A DNA stretch of 44,529 nucleotides from Candidatus Latescibacterota bacterium (GTDB lineage Bacteria > Latescibacterota > UBA2968 > UBA8231). The position numbers and the translations under genes were made by a program. Shown one piece after another: positions 35,146 to 44,377 of this stretch; positions within the stretch are counted from its first letter, which is position 1, and each line of letters opens with the position of its first letter. The stretch spans positions 1 through 44,529 of the forward strand of contig SLHA01000015.1 of NCBI GenBank assembly GCA_007136405.1, written 5' to 3'. The notes under the pieces are model-generated. The model was not told where the DNA came from. It was given only the letters and a program-made list of their open reading frames with translations, and ran no database searches.

Positions 35146-35883
35146 TCACACGATCCATTTGCACCGGACATTGCGCAGACTGAAAGCAAACAACAGGATG
35201 CAGAACGCCACCAGCATGCCGAAGCTCAATGCCGATGGAATGGCGGCAGGGCGGTGGATCGCCGCGTGCAGGAGATCCGCTCCGTAGGTAAGGGGCAGTG
35301 CATACGACAGCCACCGTAACCATACAGGGAGCTGTGCCAGGGGGAAGAACAGTCCGCAGAGGAATAGCATCGGGAAGCGGAAGAAGTTCGAGAACGTCTG
35401 GGCCTCAAAGACCTCACTGACCGACACCGCGATGAACAGGCCCAGAAAGGTCGAACTGATGGCGATGAGCACGATGGCCGGAACGAAAGTCGCCCAATTG
35501 ATCACCGACACATCCATCAGGAATGCAGCCATGGCGACCGGCACGAAGGCGTTGGCGACCCCGAACAGGATCGCGCCGCCGGTCTTGGCGAGCATGAGCA
35601 GTTCCAGCGGAATCGGGGCGAGCAGCAGGCGTTCGAAGGATCGCCCTTTCTTTTCGAACGTCACGGTGACCGACAGCAGACTCGTCGTACCGAACAGTAC
35701 GGATACGGCGATCACCCCCGGCAGCAAAGCCGGTACGCTGTCCAGTCCGGCTCCCGAGCGGATGAAGAACATGCCCGCCCACGCCAGCGGAAAGATCAGC
35801 CCCCAACTGATGTTCGGTGGTTTGAGATAGTAGGCCCGAAAATCCTTGACCATGATGTTCCAGAACGCAATCCACGCCTTCAT
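35146..35883 (-). CDS. ABC-2 type transporter permease
   Basis: A 245-residue membrane protein with six hydrophobic segments. It begins with a cytoplasmic re-entrant region (WNIMVKDFRAYYLKPPNI), then spans, and has the family's FERLLLAPIPLELLMLAKT coupling helix and a C-terminal FPMLFLCGLFFPLAQLPVWLRWLSYALPLTYG segment, the ABC2_membrane signature. The start overlaps the ATPase stop as ATGA. The pair forms a drug- or lipid-exporter-like ABC-2 system; the substrate cannot be told. It is convergent with the copper genes. Confidence 0.92.
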   Translation of the reverse strand: MKAWIAFWNIMVKDFRAYYLKPPNISWGLIFPLAWAGMFFIRSGAGLDSVPALLPGVIAVSVLFGTTSLLSVTVTFEKKGRSFERLLLAPIPLELLMLAKTGGAILFGVANAFVPVAMAAFLMDVSVINWATFVPAIVLIAISSTFLGLFIAVSVSEVFEAQTFSNFFRFPMLFLCGLFFPLAQLPVWLRWLSYALPLTYGADLLHAAIHRPAAIPSALSFGMLVAFCILLFAFSLRNVRCKWIV

Positions 35884-36875
35884 GCGCCGCCGCCTTTCCC
35901 GGAGTTTGCTTTCTCCTGTTTCATCGCGTCCGCTTCGATGCCGGTGATCTCGACGAAGACATCCTCCAGCGACGGTTGAATCTTTCGGGCTTCGAACACC
36001 TCCACCCCCCGATCCTCCAGCAGCCGCACCAGCGGTCCTACGCGCACCGGCTTGGGCGACTCCACCCGAATGTGTCCCTCCGCGATGGCCTGACAATGAA
36101 GACCTGGCCACTCACCGAGGAGCAGATCGCATAGATCATCCGTACTGTTCGAGACGGCAAACTGCACTACATGGCGTCCGTCCGTCCGGCGCATCAGTTG
36201 CTCGATCGTGTCGATGCGGACGATCCGGCCCTTGACGATGAAAGCGATGCGTTCGCACAATCGCTGGGCTTCCTCGATGTAATGCGTGGTCAGGAAGATC
36301 GTCGTTCCGCTTGCGTTCAGGTCGGCGATGAGCTGGCGGATCTGGCGGGCGCTGGCTACGTCGATGCCGGTGGTCGGTTCGTCCATGAACAGGATTGCCG
36401 GTGAGTGGATGATCCCGGCGGCGATGGTGAGCTTGCGCTTCATGCCCTTGGAGTAGCCGCCGAACTTCCGGCCTCCGGCCGCGGCCAGGCCGAAGCGGTC
36501 CAGCAACTCCCTGGCGCGGGCTTCGCGGTCGCGTCTGCTCATGCCATAGAGCGAGCCGCAGAAGCAGAGGTTGTCGAAACCCGTCAACTCGGGGTACAGG
36601 TTGCTTTCGTCCGGGACCACACCCATCAGGTGCTGGGCGGCCTTGGGGTTCTTCGAGCAGTCTATCCCGCCGATGCGGATCGTGCCCGCGTCGGGCCGGG
36701 CCAGACCGATGAGCATGTTGATCGTTGTGCTCTTGCCGGCGCCGTTGGGGCCGAGAAAGCCGAACAACTCACCCTTTCGCACGTCGAAATCGATGCCAGC
36801 GACGGCCTCGACATCGTCAAACCGTTTGCTGATGCCGCGCACTTCGATGGCCGTCATGACGTTATCTGGAATCAT
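35880..36875 (-). CDS. ABC-2 transporter ATPase (DrrA/NodI-like)
   Basis: A 331-residue nucleotide-binding subunit. Walker A is GPNGAGKS (42-49), the signature is YSKGMKRKL (141-149), and Walker B is AILFMDEPTTG, followed by the H-loop in TTHYIEEA. The C-terminal 100 residues form the DUF4162-like domain usual in drug-export ATPases (PSLEDVFVEITG). The start at 36875 has AAGGAG 7 bases upstream; the alternative ATG at 36857 has none. It is the first gene of a coupled two-gene operon. Confidence 0.93.
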   Translation of the reverse strand: MIPDNVMTAIEVRGISKRFDDVEAVAGIDFDVRKGELFGFLGPNGAGKSTTINMLIGLARPDAGTIRIGGIDCSKNPKAAQHLMGVVPDESNLYPELTGFDNLCFCGSLYGMSRRDREARARELLDRFGLAAAGGRKFGGYSKGMKRKLTIAAGIIHSPAILFMDEPTTGIDVASARQIRQLIADLNASGTTIFLTTHYIEEAQRLCERIAFIVKGRIVRIDTIEQLMRRTDGRHVVQFAVSNSTDDLCDLLLGEWPGLHCQAIAEGHIRVESPKPVRVGPLVRLLEDRGVEVFEARKIQPSLEDVFVEITGIEADAMKQEKANSGKGGGA

Positions 36876-37565
36876 CCACTGTCTCCTTGGTGAGCCGCAG
36901 TCAGATCGCGCTGCCGGTGTTCGGGTCACGCGCCGTCAGGCCGTTTTAGTCGGCGACTTCGCACGGGGGGGAGGTCCGTGATGCGCATGGTGAGATCGTC
37001 CTGTGCCGAGATTTCAAGCACGATCTATGCAGCTCCTGATCGGAAGGAATATTAGATAATTCTAATAAGCTAATCGTTGCGGCCGAACTGTCAAGCATCC
37101 CTCCGGCCGTTGGCTGGCCCGCGCCTCGGATAAACGCAGCGGCGTCGTCTCCAGGAAGCTCCCCATCGGTGCCTGCGGATCCTGGAGCATGAAGCACAAG
37201 CAGGTGCGTAGAGTTTCATGATGATTCCTCGCCAGCCCCAGCCCGGGCTGCTCCGGGGAGTAATGGTATACCCAGGGATCTGTTCCTGGTAAATGGCGAA
37301 CGGCAAAAGACTGTACGGCACAAGACTGTATTGACTTCGGTTGCTGGCCCGGTAGCTTTGTGTTGCGGCAACGCGTGGCGTCGGGCATGGTGGCGATGGG
37401 GTAGCAGGCAGCGGATGGGCTTCACCGGTCCATTCGCACGCTTTGTGTTTGGTGATGCTCGGCATCCACGCAAGCTCCGTATGCGTGAGAGCGGATTGGA
37501 CGAGAGTGTGCGGGCTGCCCATTGCGGAACGCCTGTGAAGGCTGCCAGAGTGAAATGGAGCGCAG
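36876..37565. other. Gene-free region with an AT-rich island
   Basis: 690 bases between divergent genes, with no supported gene. An AT-rich island at 37046-37075 stands out from the GC-rich surroundings and carries a palindrome listed separately. A 13-base direct repeat of 12 matching bases, containing AAGACTGTA, occurs at 37303-37315 and 37318-37330. No clear promoter boxes were found, though both flanking operons must start here. Confidence 0.5.
37051..37066. promoter_or_regulatory. Palindrome, possible operator
   Basis: ATTAGATAATTCTAAT has perfect 6-base arms (ATTAGA/TCTAAT) around TAAT. Such TTAG...CTAA palindromes are typical of MarR-type operators. It lies about 180 bases upstream of the ABC-2 ATPase start, so it may control that exporter. 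No regulator gene lies next to it. Confidence 0.35.
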
Positions 37566-38621
37566 ATGATAGGCACGAAACTGCAACCCGACATGCTGAC
37601 GGTCCGGCCGTACCAACTGATGTGCCTGGTGTGTGTCAGCGGCGCCGAATGGCCGGACGAGGAGCGGACGCCCGCGCTGAGACGGCTGGCCGACCGGCTC
37701 CGGGCGCAACCGCAGCAGCCCGTGCGCCTGGTCTGCAACGCCGATTCGGCGTATAGCCATCAGAACCCTGGCACCGCGGAGGATACGCCGGAGGGCGGGC
37801 TATTCAACGAGAAGCGCGATCTGGACATCCTGCAGCGCCTGGGTCTGGTGCCGGGCAGTGTGCGGCCTGGCCTGGAGCTGCTCCAGGAGTTGCTGGAGCA
37901 GATTCCCACAGCGCAGGGGATATGTGGGTACGTGGAGACCACGGCGCCGCACTGGCGCGGCTGTCCGCTGGCATGCAGCGGCCGGTACGAGCGCGGCATC
38001 CAGGCAGGAGTCGAAGCTCTGTTGCCGGGACGCACTGCCGCCGAAAAGGCACTCGTCAAGCGCGAGTCGGTGGCGGCCATGTACCGGGCCGGTGGCCTGC
38101 GCCTGCGCCCCCATCACCTGATGTGCATGGCCTGTTTCCACGGCGGCCGGGAGGAGCTGGAGCCCATCGACGAGGACAACCTGTTCGAGGCCATCGACAT
38201 CATACAGCGGTGTCCGGCCATTCCCGTCACCCTGGTGCGCGGCTGTTGCGTGATCTGTCCGCCGTGCAGTCACTACGAACCGGAGCGGAACCAGTGCCAG
38301 GGCGGCCACGGTATGCACCTGCGCGATCAAAAGAAGGACCTGGATGTCCTGCAGCGTCTGGGGCTGGCCTACGGCGACACGCTGCCGGCATGTGATCTGT
38401 ACGGGCTCCTGTTCGAGCGCGTGCCGTCAACCCGGCTGATCTGCGCGTACGGGGACGGAGTCGCGCGCAGCCGTGAGTGGTCCATCTGCCGCGAACCCGA
38501 GGGAAGTGACGCGTACGCCCGGGCCCGGGAGGCCGGACTGGGTATACCGCGAGCGAGTCCGGACAAGCGAGATTACCACGATCATCGGCGAAACCCATCG
38601 GTGCGCGGCGACGGGCTGTAG
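37566..38621 (+). CDS. Cys-rich protein with two DUF1284-like domains
   Basis: A 351-residue protein with an internal duplication. The second copy (about 177-300) has the DUF1284 hallmark LRLRPHHLMCMACF (R-P-H-H-L-x-C), then CCVICPPC (227-234), C244, and DLDVLQRLGL. The first copy (11-122) keeps LTVRPYQLMCLVC and DLDILQRLGL but has lost the H-H and the CxxC-x2-C block. It has about 20 Cys in all, suggesting an iron-sulfur or zinc site in copy two. GGAG lies 5 bases before the ATG. The family is of unknown function, normally single-domain and about 120-150 residues long, so the fusion is unusual. The last 25 residues are basic and look disordered. Confidence 0.78.
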   Translation: MIGTKLQPDMLTVRPYQLMCLVCVSGAEWPDEERTPALRRLADRLRAQPQQPVRLVCNADSAYSHQNPGTAEDTPEGGLFNEKRDLDILQRLGLVPGSVRPGLELLQELLEQIPTAQGICGYVETTAPHWRGCPLACSGRYERGIQAGVEALLPGRTAAEKALVKRESVAAMYRAGGLRLRPHHLMCMACFHGGREELEPIDEDNLFEAIDIIQRCPAIPVTLVRGCCVICPPCSHYEPERNQCQGGHGMHLRDQKKDLDVLQRLGLAYGDTLPACDLYGLLFERVPSTRLICAYGDGVARSREWSICREPEGSDAYARAREAGLGIPRASPDKRDYHDHRRNPSVRGDGL

Positions 38622-38800
38622 TTGCTACGGGCTACACACCGGTATGCCTTCGTAGGCACTCGTAGGCAGATCCATCAGAACCGACATAGCCACATCGCTA
38701 CCGGAAGGGCTGCGAGTACCCGGGCCGGACGAGATAAAATCGCAAGCGCAGCGCCTCCGGGTCACAGGACGGGCGTGCCGCGCGGTAAGGAGGCGAAAGC

Positions 38801-40189
38801 ATGGCATTCAAGCGAGAGGCAGGATTACCGTTGCTCGACTGGACGCGCGGCGGCCAGCTGGAGGCTGCCGGTGTCCACATCGGCGACGGCATGGAACTGG
38901 TGCGCACGATCTGTGAGCGTTTCCCGAACCGGACCGCAGGGAGTCCGGGTGAACGCGGTCAAGCCGAGTACTTGGCCGATGTTTTCGCTGAGGCAGGACT
39001 GCAGGATGTGGCTCTCGATCCGGTACCCTGCATCGGCACGGATTTCGATCATGTCGAGCTGCGTTATCCGGATGCCGGCGGTGCGGCCATAGAGGCCATG
39101 CCCATCGTTTTCAGCGGCTCGACCGCGTCGGGGGGCTGCACCGCGCCGTTGCGGTATTACGACAGCGAGGATCTGATCGACTTCCGGAAGGATGATCTGG
39201 CGGGGAAGATCCTGCTGGTGTACGGCGGTTTTGGCGAATACAAGACCACGGCGTATTACCAGCAAGCGGTGGCAGCAGGTGTCGCCGGCGTCATCGTCGT
39301 CCGCGACCGGGAATACGCTATCTGCATGGCCATGCCCGCGTCGCTGGCTGCCTGCGGCAATCTGCCGGTGGTTGGGGTGTCGCACACGGGCGGCATGGAC
39401 CTGGTGAAAAGCGGCGCCACCACGGCGTATCTCCACGTGCAGACGCGGACCGAGGATGTGACGGGGTACAACGTGGTGGGACGCCTGCCGGCAAACCGCG
39501 ACCTGATCGATGACCAGGTATTGCTGGTGACGGCTCACCTGGACGGCAAGCCGGTGAAGCCCTCTGCGGCTGACAATGGCACCGGCACGGCCATGGCCGT
39601 GGAAGTCATGCTGGCCCTGGCCCGCGCGGAGCGGCGGCGAGAGGTCTGGTTCGCCGGGTACACAGCCGAAGAGATCGGCTTTGGCGGTACGTCTCACTTC
39701 CCACTGGACCACCCGGAGGTGGCGGAACGGTGCGTGCTGCAATTGTACTACGATGGTCACGGCACCATCGTCGGGCGCAATAAACTGGAGATTACTGGCG
39801 ATGATGGCCTGGCGGCGTTCATCACCGAGGTTGCCGCCGACATCGGGCACGCGATGGAGACCCACCGGCGTCTCATCGGCCTGGATCCGGTGATTCTGTG
39901 CGCCCGTGGAGTGCCGGCGATCCGGGTGGCACGGTCACCGCAGCGCACCTGGCACAGCGATCACGACACGGTGGATGACGTCGGTCCCCAGGCCATGCGT
40001 GGCGGCATTCACCTGTACGCGGAAGCGGCGTACCGGCTGGTGAACGCCCCCAAGCTGCCCTTCGAACGCTGGGTGAGTGAGGCGGACCGGGAGAAGGCCC
40101 AGGAACGGGTGGACCGCTGGGTGCCGACCACGATCGAGGCGGCGCGGCAGGGACTGGCGGATCTGGCGGCAGGCCAGAAACAGGAATGA
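38801..40189 (+). CDS. M28 family metallopeptidase
   Basis: A 462-residue zinc aminopeptidase. An N-terminal part precedes an inserted PA domain (about 110-205, GKILLVYGG and GVAGVIVVRD). Then the M28 core follows: VTAHLDG with H246, AADNGTG with D258, and YTAEEIGFGG with the catalytic/ligand Glu pair at 290-291. Last come a YYDGHG loop and WHSDHDTVDDV with the last His. No signal peptide is visible, so it may be cytoplasmic, unlike many secreted M28 enzymes. GGAGG precedes the ATG. It follows the DUF1284-like gene by 179 bases in the same direction. Together with M81 and the amidohydrolase it adds to a set of amide-cleaving genes in this window. Confidence 0.92.
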   Translation: MAFKREAGLPLLDWTRGGQLEAAGVHIGDGMELVRTICERFPNRTAGSPGERGQAEYLADVFAEAGLQDVALDPVPCIGTDFDHVELRYPDAGGAAIEAMPIVFSGSTASGGCTAPLRYYDSEDLIDFRKDDLAGKILLVYGGFGEYKTTAYYQQAVAAGVAGVIVVRDREYAICMAMPASLAACGNLPVVGVSHTGGMDLVKSGATTAYLHVQTRTEDVTGYNVVGRLPANRDLIDDQVLLVTAHLDGKPVKPSAADNGTGTAMAVEVMLALARAERRREVWFAGYTAEEIGFGGTSHFPLDHPEVAERCVLQLYYDGHGTIVGRNKLEITGDDGLAAFITEVAADIGHAMETHRRLIGLDPVILCARGVPAIRVARSPQRTWHSDHDTVDDVGPQAMRGGIHLYAEAAYRLVNAPKLPFERWVSEADREKAQERVDRWVPTTIEAARQGLADLAAGQKQE

Positions 40190-40405
40190 ACCGTCCGCAA
40201 GCGGATCGTATGCAAACGTCTGCGGCAGCGCTTCCGCATGATCCGGCTTGCCTGTCCTGGTGAGCGTCTGTTGGTGAGCGTCCGTCTCACAATGAACCGC
40301 CAGCAGTGCCAGAAACCGTCGTAGTGCCGCTATGGTGCTTGTAATGCCGCGATGACGGAGCTGGAACGCCTTGCAGGAACAGTGATCCCGGACGCTGCCG
40401 CCGGC

Positions 40406-41098
40406 TCAGTCCACCGGTACCACTTCCAGGGTCACGTCTACTGAACGTATCTGGCCGTCGTGCCAGACTTCCAGGGTCACGGTATCGCCGGCTTCCCGCT
40501 CTAACACGACTTTCTGCAGTTCGATGGTCCGCCGCACGTCCTGCCCCTCTGCTCGGACGATGATATCACCGCCGATGGGAAAAGTACGTCCCGCCATGAC
40601 CACGACCTGAGTGGGTTCGTTCAGTCCAGCCTCGTCGGCCGGCCCACCGGTAGTGATTTCCACCACGATCACTCCATGATCGGGTAGGTCCAGTTCCTCC
40701 TTGAGCACGGCAGGGTAGTCATCTACGCTGAGAGCAGCCGTGATTCCAAGCCGCGGGCGCTCTGGAAGCTCCCCCACTTCTGCCGCTACGTCAGAGAGAC
40801 CGCCGTCCATAAGACCGTCCATGCTTTCCCGCAAGAGATCGACGGGAACCGCCAGTCCCACGCCGACAAAGGCTCGCCCGGCCGGGGCAAGAATGGCGTT
40901 GTTGATGCCGATGACCTTGCCGGCGGAATCGAATAGTGGCCCGCCCGGGTTGCCGGGGTTGATGGCGGCGTCGGTCTGAATGAAGGGGATACCGATGCCG
41001 ACCAGCCCCGGGCGCTCGCGTGCGATGGCCGACACGATTCCGTTGGTGACGGTAGAATGCAAGCCGAAGGGGGTGCCAATGGCAATAGCTCGCTGGCC
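40406..41098 (-). pseudogene. Truncated HtrA/DegP-like protease, catalytic Ser replaced by Pro
   Basis: From about 41098 the frame matches HtrA proteases: [12 protein letters not shown], then [21 protein letters not shown], and a PDZ domain near the C-terminus ([31 protein letters not shown]). The Ser motif reads GNPGGPL where active enzymes have GNSGGPL, so the nucleophile is lost. The N-terminal third, with the catalytic His and Asp, is missing; upstream sequence is unrelated, and no good start codon or Shine-Dalgarno exists. Residual open frame is 230 codons, which could still make an inactive PDZ-bearing protein. Divergent from catalase. Confidence 0.75.
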
Positions 41099-41278
41099 CG
41101 GCCAAGGCGTACAGGGCGGGATCGTCGAGATTCTGCTGGCCTGGAAGACGACAGAAGAGCTCTTTCGCGGCGCCCTGCGCCGGACCCGGCGCCAGCCCTG
41201 GTGCCGGCGCCCCAGCGGTTAACCGCTTTCTATCGCCTTGTCTGATCAGCCTGCAACCGCGTCAGACCGCCAGGGCCC

Positions 41279-41306
41279 TTGAACCAGATGCTAAAAAACA
41301 TATACC
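41279..41306 (+). promoter_or_regulatory. Promoter candidate for catalase
   Basis: TTGAAC (41279-41284) and TATACC (41301-41306) at 16-base spacing, in an A-rich stretch about 50 bases before the ATG. The position and match make this the likely catalase promoter. Confidence 0.42.
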
Positions 41307-41353
41307 CCTGTTAAAGGACCGAATGTCTTCTACCCATACCCCAGGAGTCTGTC

Positions 41354-42802
41354 ATGTCGAACGATGAAAAGCCCACCACCAATGATGCGGGCATTCCCGT
41401 AGGCAGTGACGAATTTTCCCTTTCCGTCGGGCCCGACGGTCCCATTTTGCTGCAGGATCATTACCTGATCGAGCAGATGGCCAACTTCAACCGGGAGCGG
41501 ATTACAGAGCGCCAGCCCCATGCCAAAGGATCCGGAGCCTTCGGATACTTCGAGGTGACTCAGGATGTGAGCGCTTACACCAAGGCCGCGGTGTTTCAGC
41601 CGGAGACGAAAACGGATACCTTGATCCGTTTTTCCACGGTAGCCGGTGAGCGGGGTAGCCCGGATACCTGGCGGGACCCACGAGGATTCGCCTTGAGGTT
41701 CTATACGACCGAAGGCAATTTCGATCTGGTGGGAAACAACACACCGATATTCTTTGTGCGCGATCCGATGAAGTTTCAGCACTTCATCCGGTCCCAGAAG
41801 CGCCGCGCGGACAGCGGTCTGCGCGACCATGACATGCAGTGGGACTTCTGGACGCTCTCCCCCGAGACGGCGCACCAGGTTACCTGGCTGATGGGCGACC
41901 GGGGAATTCCAAAGACGTGGCGGCACATGAATGGATACGGCAGCCATACTTTCATGTGGGTCAATGCGAAGGGCGAGAAATTCTGGGTGAAATACCACTT
42001 CAAGACGGACCAGGGTATCGATTTTCTCACTCAGGAGGAGGCCGACCGGATTGCCGGTGAAGATGCCGATTTTCACCGGCGGGACCTGTTCGAGGCCATA
42101 CGCCGCGGAGACTATCCCTCCTGGACACTGAAGGTGCAAATCATGCCCTTCAAAGAAGCCGAGACCTACCGGTTCAATCCTTTTGATTTGACCAAGGTAT
42201 GGCCGCACGGCGATTATCCGCCTCACGAGGTGGGCCGGTTGACGCTGAACCGCAACCCCACGGATTTCCATACCGAAATCGAACAGGCAGCCTTCGAGCC
42301 GAACAGTTTTGTACCGGGGACCGGCCCCAGCCCCGACAAGATGCTGCTCGGCCGGCTCTTTTCCTATGCCGATGCCCATCGAGCTCGGCTCGGAGTCAAT
42401 TACAAGCAAATCCCGGTTAACCGGCCGAAGGCGCCGGTACACAGTTATAGCAAAGACGGGGTCATGCGGGTTGAAAACGTATCCGATCCCGTGTACGCGC
42501 CCAATTCCAAGGGCGGGCCCAAGGCAGACGGCCAGCGATACCCCGATGATGCCACCTGGCAAGCCAGCGGCGAGTTCATCCGGGCGGCCTACACCCTGCG
42601 ACAGGATGATGATGACTGGGGACAGGCCGGAACTCTGGTACGCAAGGTGATGGACGATGCGCAGCGCGACCGCCTGGTATCCAACGTGGAGGGGCATCTC
42701 AAGAAAGGCGTGTCCGGCCCCGTGCTTGAGCGGGCGATCGAATACTGGCGCAGCATCGACAAGGAAATCGGTGACCGCATCGCCAAGGGCGTAAGCGGCT
42801 GA
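41354..42802 (+). CDS. katA: Monofunctional haem catalase, small-subunit type
   Basis: A 482-residue catalase that turns hydrogen peroxide into water and oxygen. The distal His is H56 in [13 protein letters not shown], the distal Asn is N129 in [11 protein letters not shown], and the proximal haem ligand is Y338 in [14 protein letters not shown]. The size and absence of a C-terminal flavodoxin-like domain place it in the small-subunit clade 3 (KatA) group. AGGAG lies 7 bases before the ATG. The protein has no signal peptide. The gene stands alone between two gaps of over 200 bases, next to a broken protease, and probably belongs to the stress island. Confidence 0.96.
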   Translation: MSNDEKPTTNDAGIPVGSDEFSLSVGPDGPILLQDHYLIEQMANFNRERITERQPHAKGSGAFGYFEVTQDVSAYTKAAVFQPETKTDTLIRFSTVAGERGSPDTWRDPRGFALRFYTTEGNFDLVGNNTPIFFVRDPMKFQHFIRSQKRRADSGLRDHDMQWDFWTLSPETAHQVTWLMGDRGIPKTWRHMNGYGSHTFMWVNAKGEKFWVKYHFKTDQGIDFLTQEEADRIAGEDADFHRRDLFEAIRRGDYPSWTLKVQIMPFKEAETYRFNPFDLTKVWPHGDYPPHEVGRLTLNRNPTDFHTEIEQAAFEPNSFVPGTGPSPDKMLLGRLFSYADAHRARLGVNYKQIPVNRPKAPVHSYSKDGVMRVENVSDPVYAPNSKGGPKADGQRYPDDATWQASGEFIRAAYTLRQDDDDWGQAGTLVRKVMDDAQRDRLVSNVEGHLKKGVSGPVLERAIEYWRSIDKEIGDRIAKGVSG

Positions 42803-43043
42803 TCCGCCCGGTAGCTTTCTCGAATGGTAACTCCGCGGCAGATCCAGCTTCCGGCTGCGCTGGCGGCGTTCAAGGTGACAGGTCCGCCTGCCGTGATGGC
42901 CGGCGCGACCGCAAAGGGGGCAGAGTGCAGATCGACCCAATGGGAACAGGTGGTCCTGCCGGTGGCCCGAGGTAGAAAGCGCAGGACAATGTGCTAAGCC
43001 GCCATGGCATGCTGCGAAACGAGCCGTGCTGGAGAGCAGTCAT

Positions 43044-44267
43044 TCAGCGAGACGGATCTACTCCGGCTTGCCTGCGGTCCGCGGGCTGATCTTCGCCTAC
43101 CCGGTAATGGCGCAGGTAGTCCGGGCCCACGTACTCAACGGTGCCCTCCTTCATGACCAGGTCGATCCGTGCGGTATCGTAGAGCACCCCGATGTCCTCC
43201 AATGGATTGCCGTTGACGATGAGTAGATCCGCCTTCTTGCCCGGTTCCAGTGTGCCGAATTGGTCCAGCTTGCCGAAGGCGGCGGCCGTGGTGCGCGTGG
43301 CCGCGACGAGTGCTTCCATGGGCGTCAGCCCGCAGGCCACCAGTTCCTGCAGCTCGAACATGGTGCGATCACCGATTTTCCAGGTTCTGGGCGTTCCCGG
43401 GTAATCCGTGCCGACACCGATCTTGACGCCGACTTCGTGGGCCAGGCGCACGCCGGCGCGGTGGATCGGCTGGGACTGCTGCATCTCCACGGTTTCCCAC
43501 GGCCGGTCCGCCTTGGCGTCGATATTCCGCTGGCAGGTCACGGCCAGGGTGGGCAGGTAAAACAGATCGTTCTCCCGTATGCCGTGTACGGCGGCGGCAT
43601 CGATGAAGGCGCCGTGGTGGATCTGGTCCGTACCGGCGCGGATGCAGTTGTCCAACCCCGGCTGGGTGTGGCAGTGCACGACGACGGGCACGTTCCAGGC
43701 ATGCGCTTCATCCACCAGCGCTTCCAGTTCCTCGTACGTGTAGTTGCGATCGGCGCACACGCCGTGACGATCGGCGAAGCCGCCGGAGGCCGCCGTTTTG
43801 ATGAAATCAGCCCGGGCCATCACCATCTCCCGGACGGCCTTGCGTATTTCCCACGGACCATCCGCGGTGCGGAAGGTGACATGGCCGTTCGTGCAACTGA
43901 CCACGCAGCCGGCCAGCAGGCGGGCGCAGCCGCGCACATGACCTGCGTCGATGCCGTCACGCAACTCGATGCCGCGCAGATTGGCCGAGACGCTGCACAC
44001 CGTGGTGATGCCACGCTGCAGGGACAGGCGCAGCGTCTTCTGGTCCGCCGGTTTGCCGCCCACGTGGGCGTGGCCTTCGATGATGCCCGGCATCACCGTC
44101 TTACCGGCCGCGTCGATGACTTCCGCATCCGCCGGAAGCTGAATCTGGTCGGTGGCACCGATCGCCGCGATACAGTCGTCACGGATCACCACGACCCCAG
44201 GCACCACCGGATCAGCCCCCGTTCCGTCGATCAGCCTGCCGTTGAGCACTGCCTTGCATCCTGTCAT
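43044..44267 (-). CDS. Amidohydrolase family protein (imidazolonepropionase/prolidase-like)
   Basis: A 407-residue metal-dependent amidohydrolase. The barrel starts GIIEGHAHVGG with metal ligands H66 and H68. Lys157 in ADFIKTAASGG is the likely bridging, carbamylated residue. Further ligands are H198 in VVVHCHTQPG and H218 in IHHGAF, and the catalytic Asp is D288 in GVGTDYPGT. Flanking beta-sandwich strands close the N- and C-termini (GTLEPGKKADLLIVNGNPLED). It resembles the Xaa-Pro dipeptidase-like / aryldialkylphosphatase branch. AAAGGAGG lies 6 bases before the ATG, the best Shine-Dalgarno in the window. It is in line with an unknown minus-strand gene upstream. Confidence 0.93.
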   Translation of the reverse strand: MTGCKAVLNGRLIDGTGADPVVPGVVVIRDDCIAAIGATDQIQLPADAEVIDAAGKTVMPGIIEGHAHVGGKPADQKTLRLSLQRGITTVCSVSANLRGIELRDGIDAGHVRGCARLLAGCVVSCTNGHVTFRTADGPWEIRKAVREMVMARADFIKTAASGGFADRHGVCADRNYTYEELEALVDEAHAWNVPVVVHCHTQPGLDNCIRAGTDQIHHGAFIDAAAVHGIRENDLFYLPTLAVTCQRNIDAKADRPWETVEMQQSQPIHRAGVRLAHEVGVKIGVGTDYPGTPRTWKIGDRTMFELQELVACGLTPMEALVAATRTTAAAFGKLDQFGTLEPGKKADLLIVNGNPLEDIGVLYDTARIDLVMKEGTVEYVGPDYLRHYRVGEDQPADRRQAGVDPSR

Positions 44268-44377
44268 GGTAGCCTCCTTTGACCATCAGCTGGCTGCGCC
44301 AGCTGTCTGCTGTCGACCGCGGCCGTGTGCTGTCGAGTGCGGCCGTCCGTCGCCAGTTGCGCCGGCTGTGCGCCTGT

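Noticed and set aside
41330..42940. A 536-codon open frame antisense to catalase
   Set aside because: Catalase on the plus strand has all active-site residues; the antisense frame has no Shine-Dalgarno or family match.
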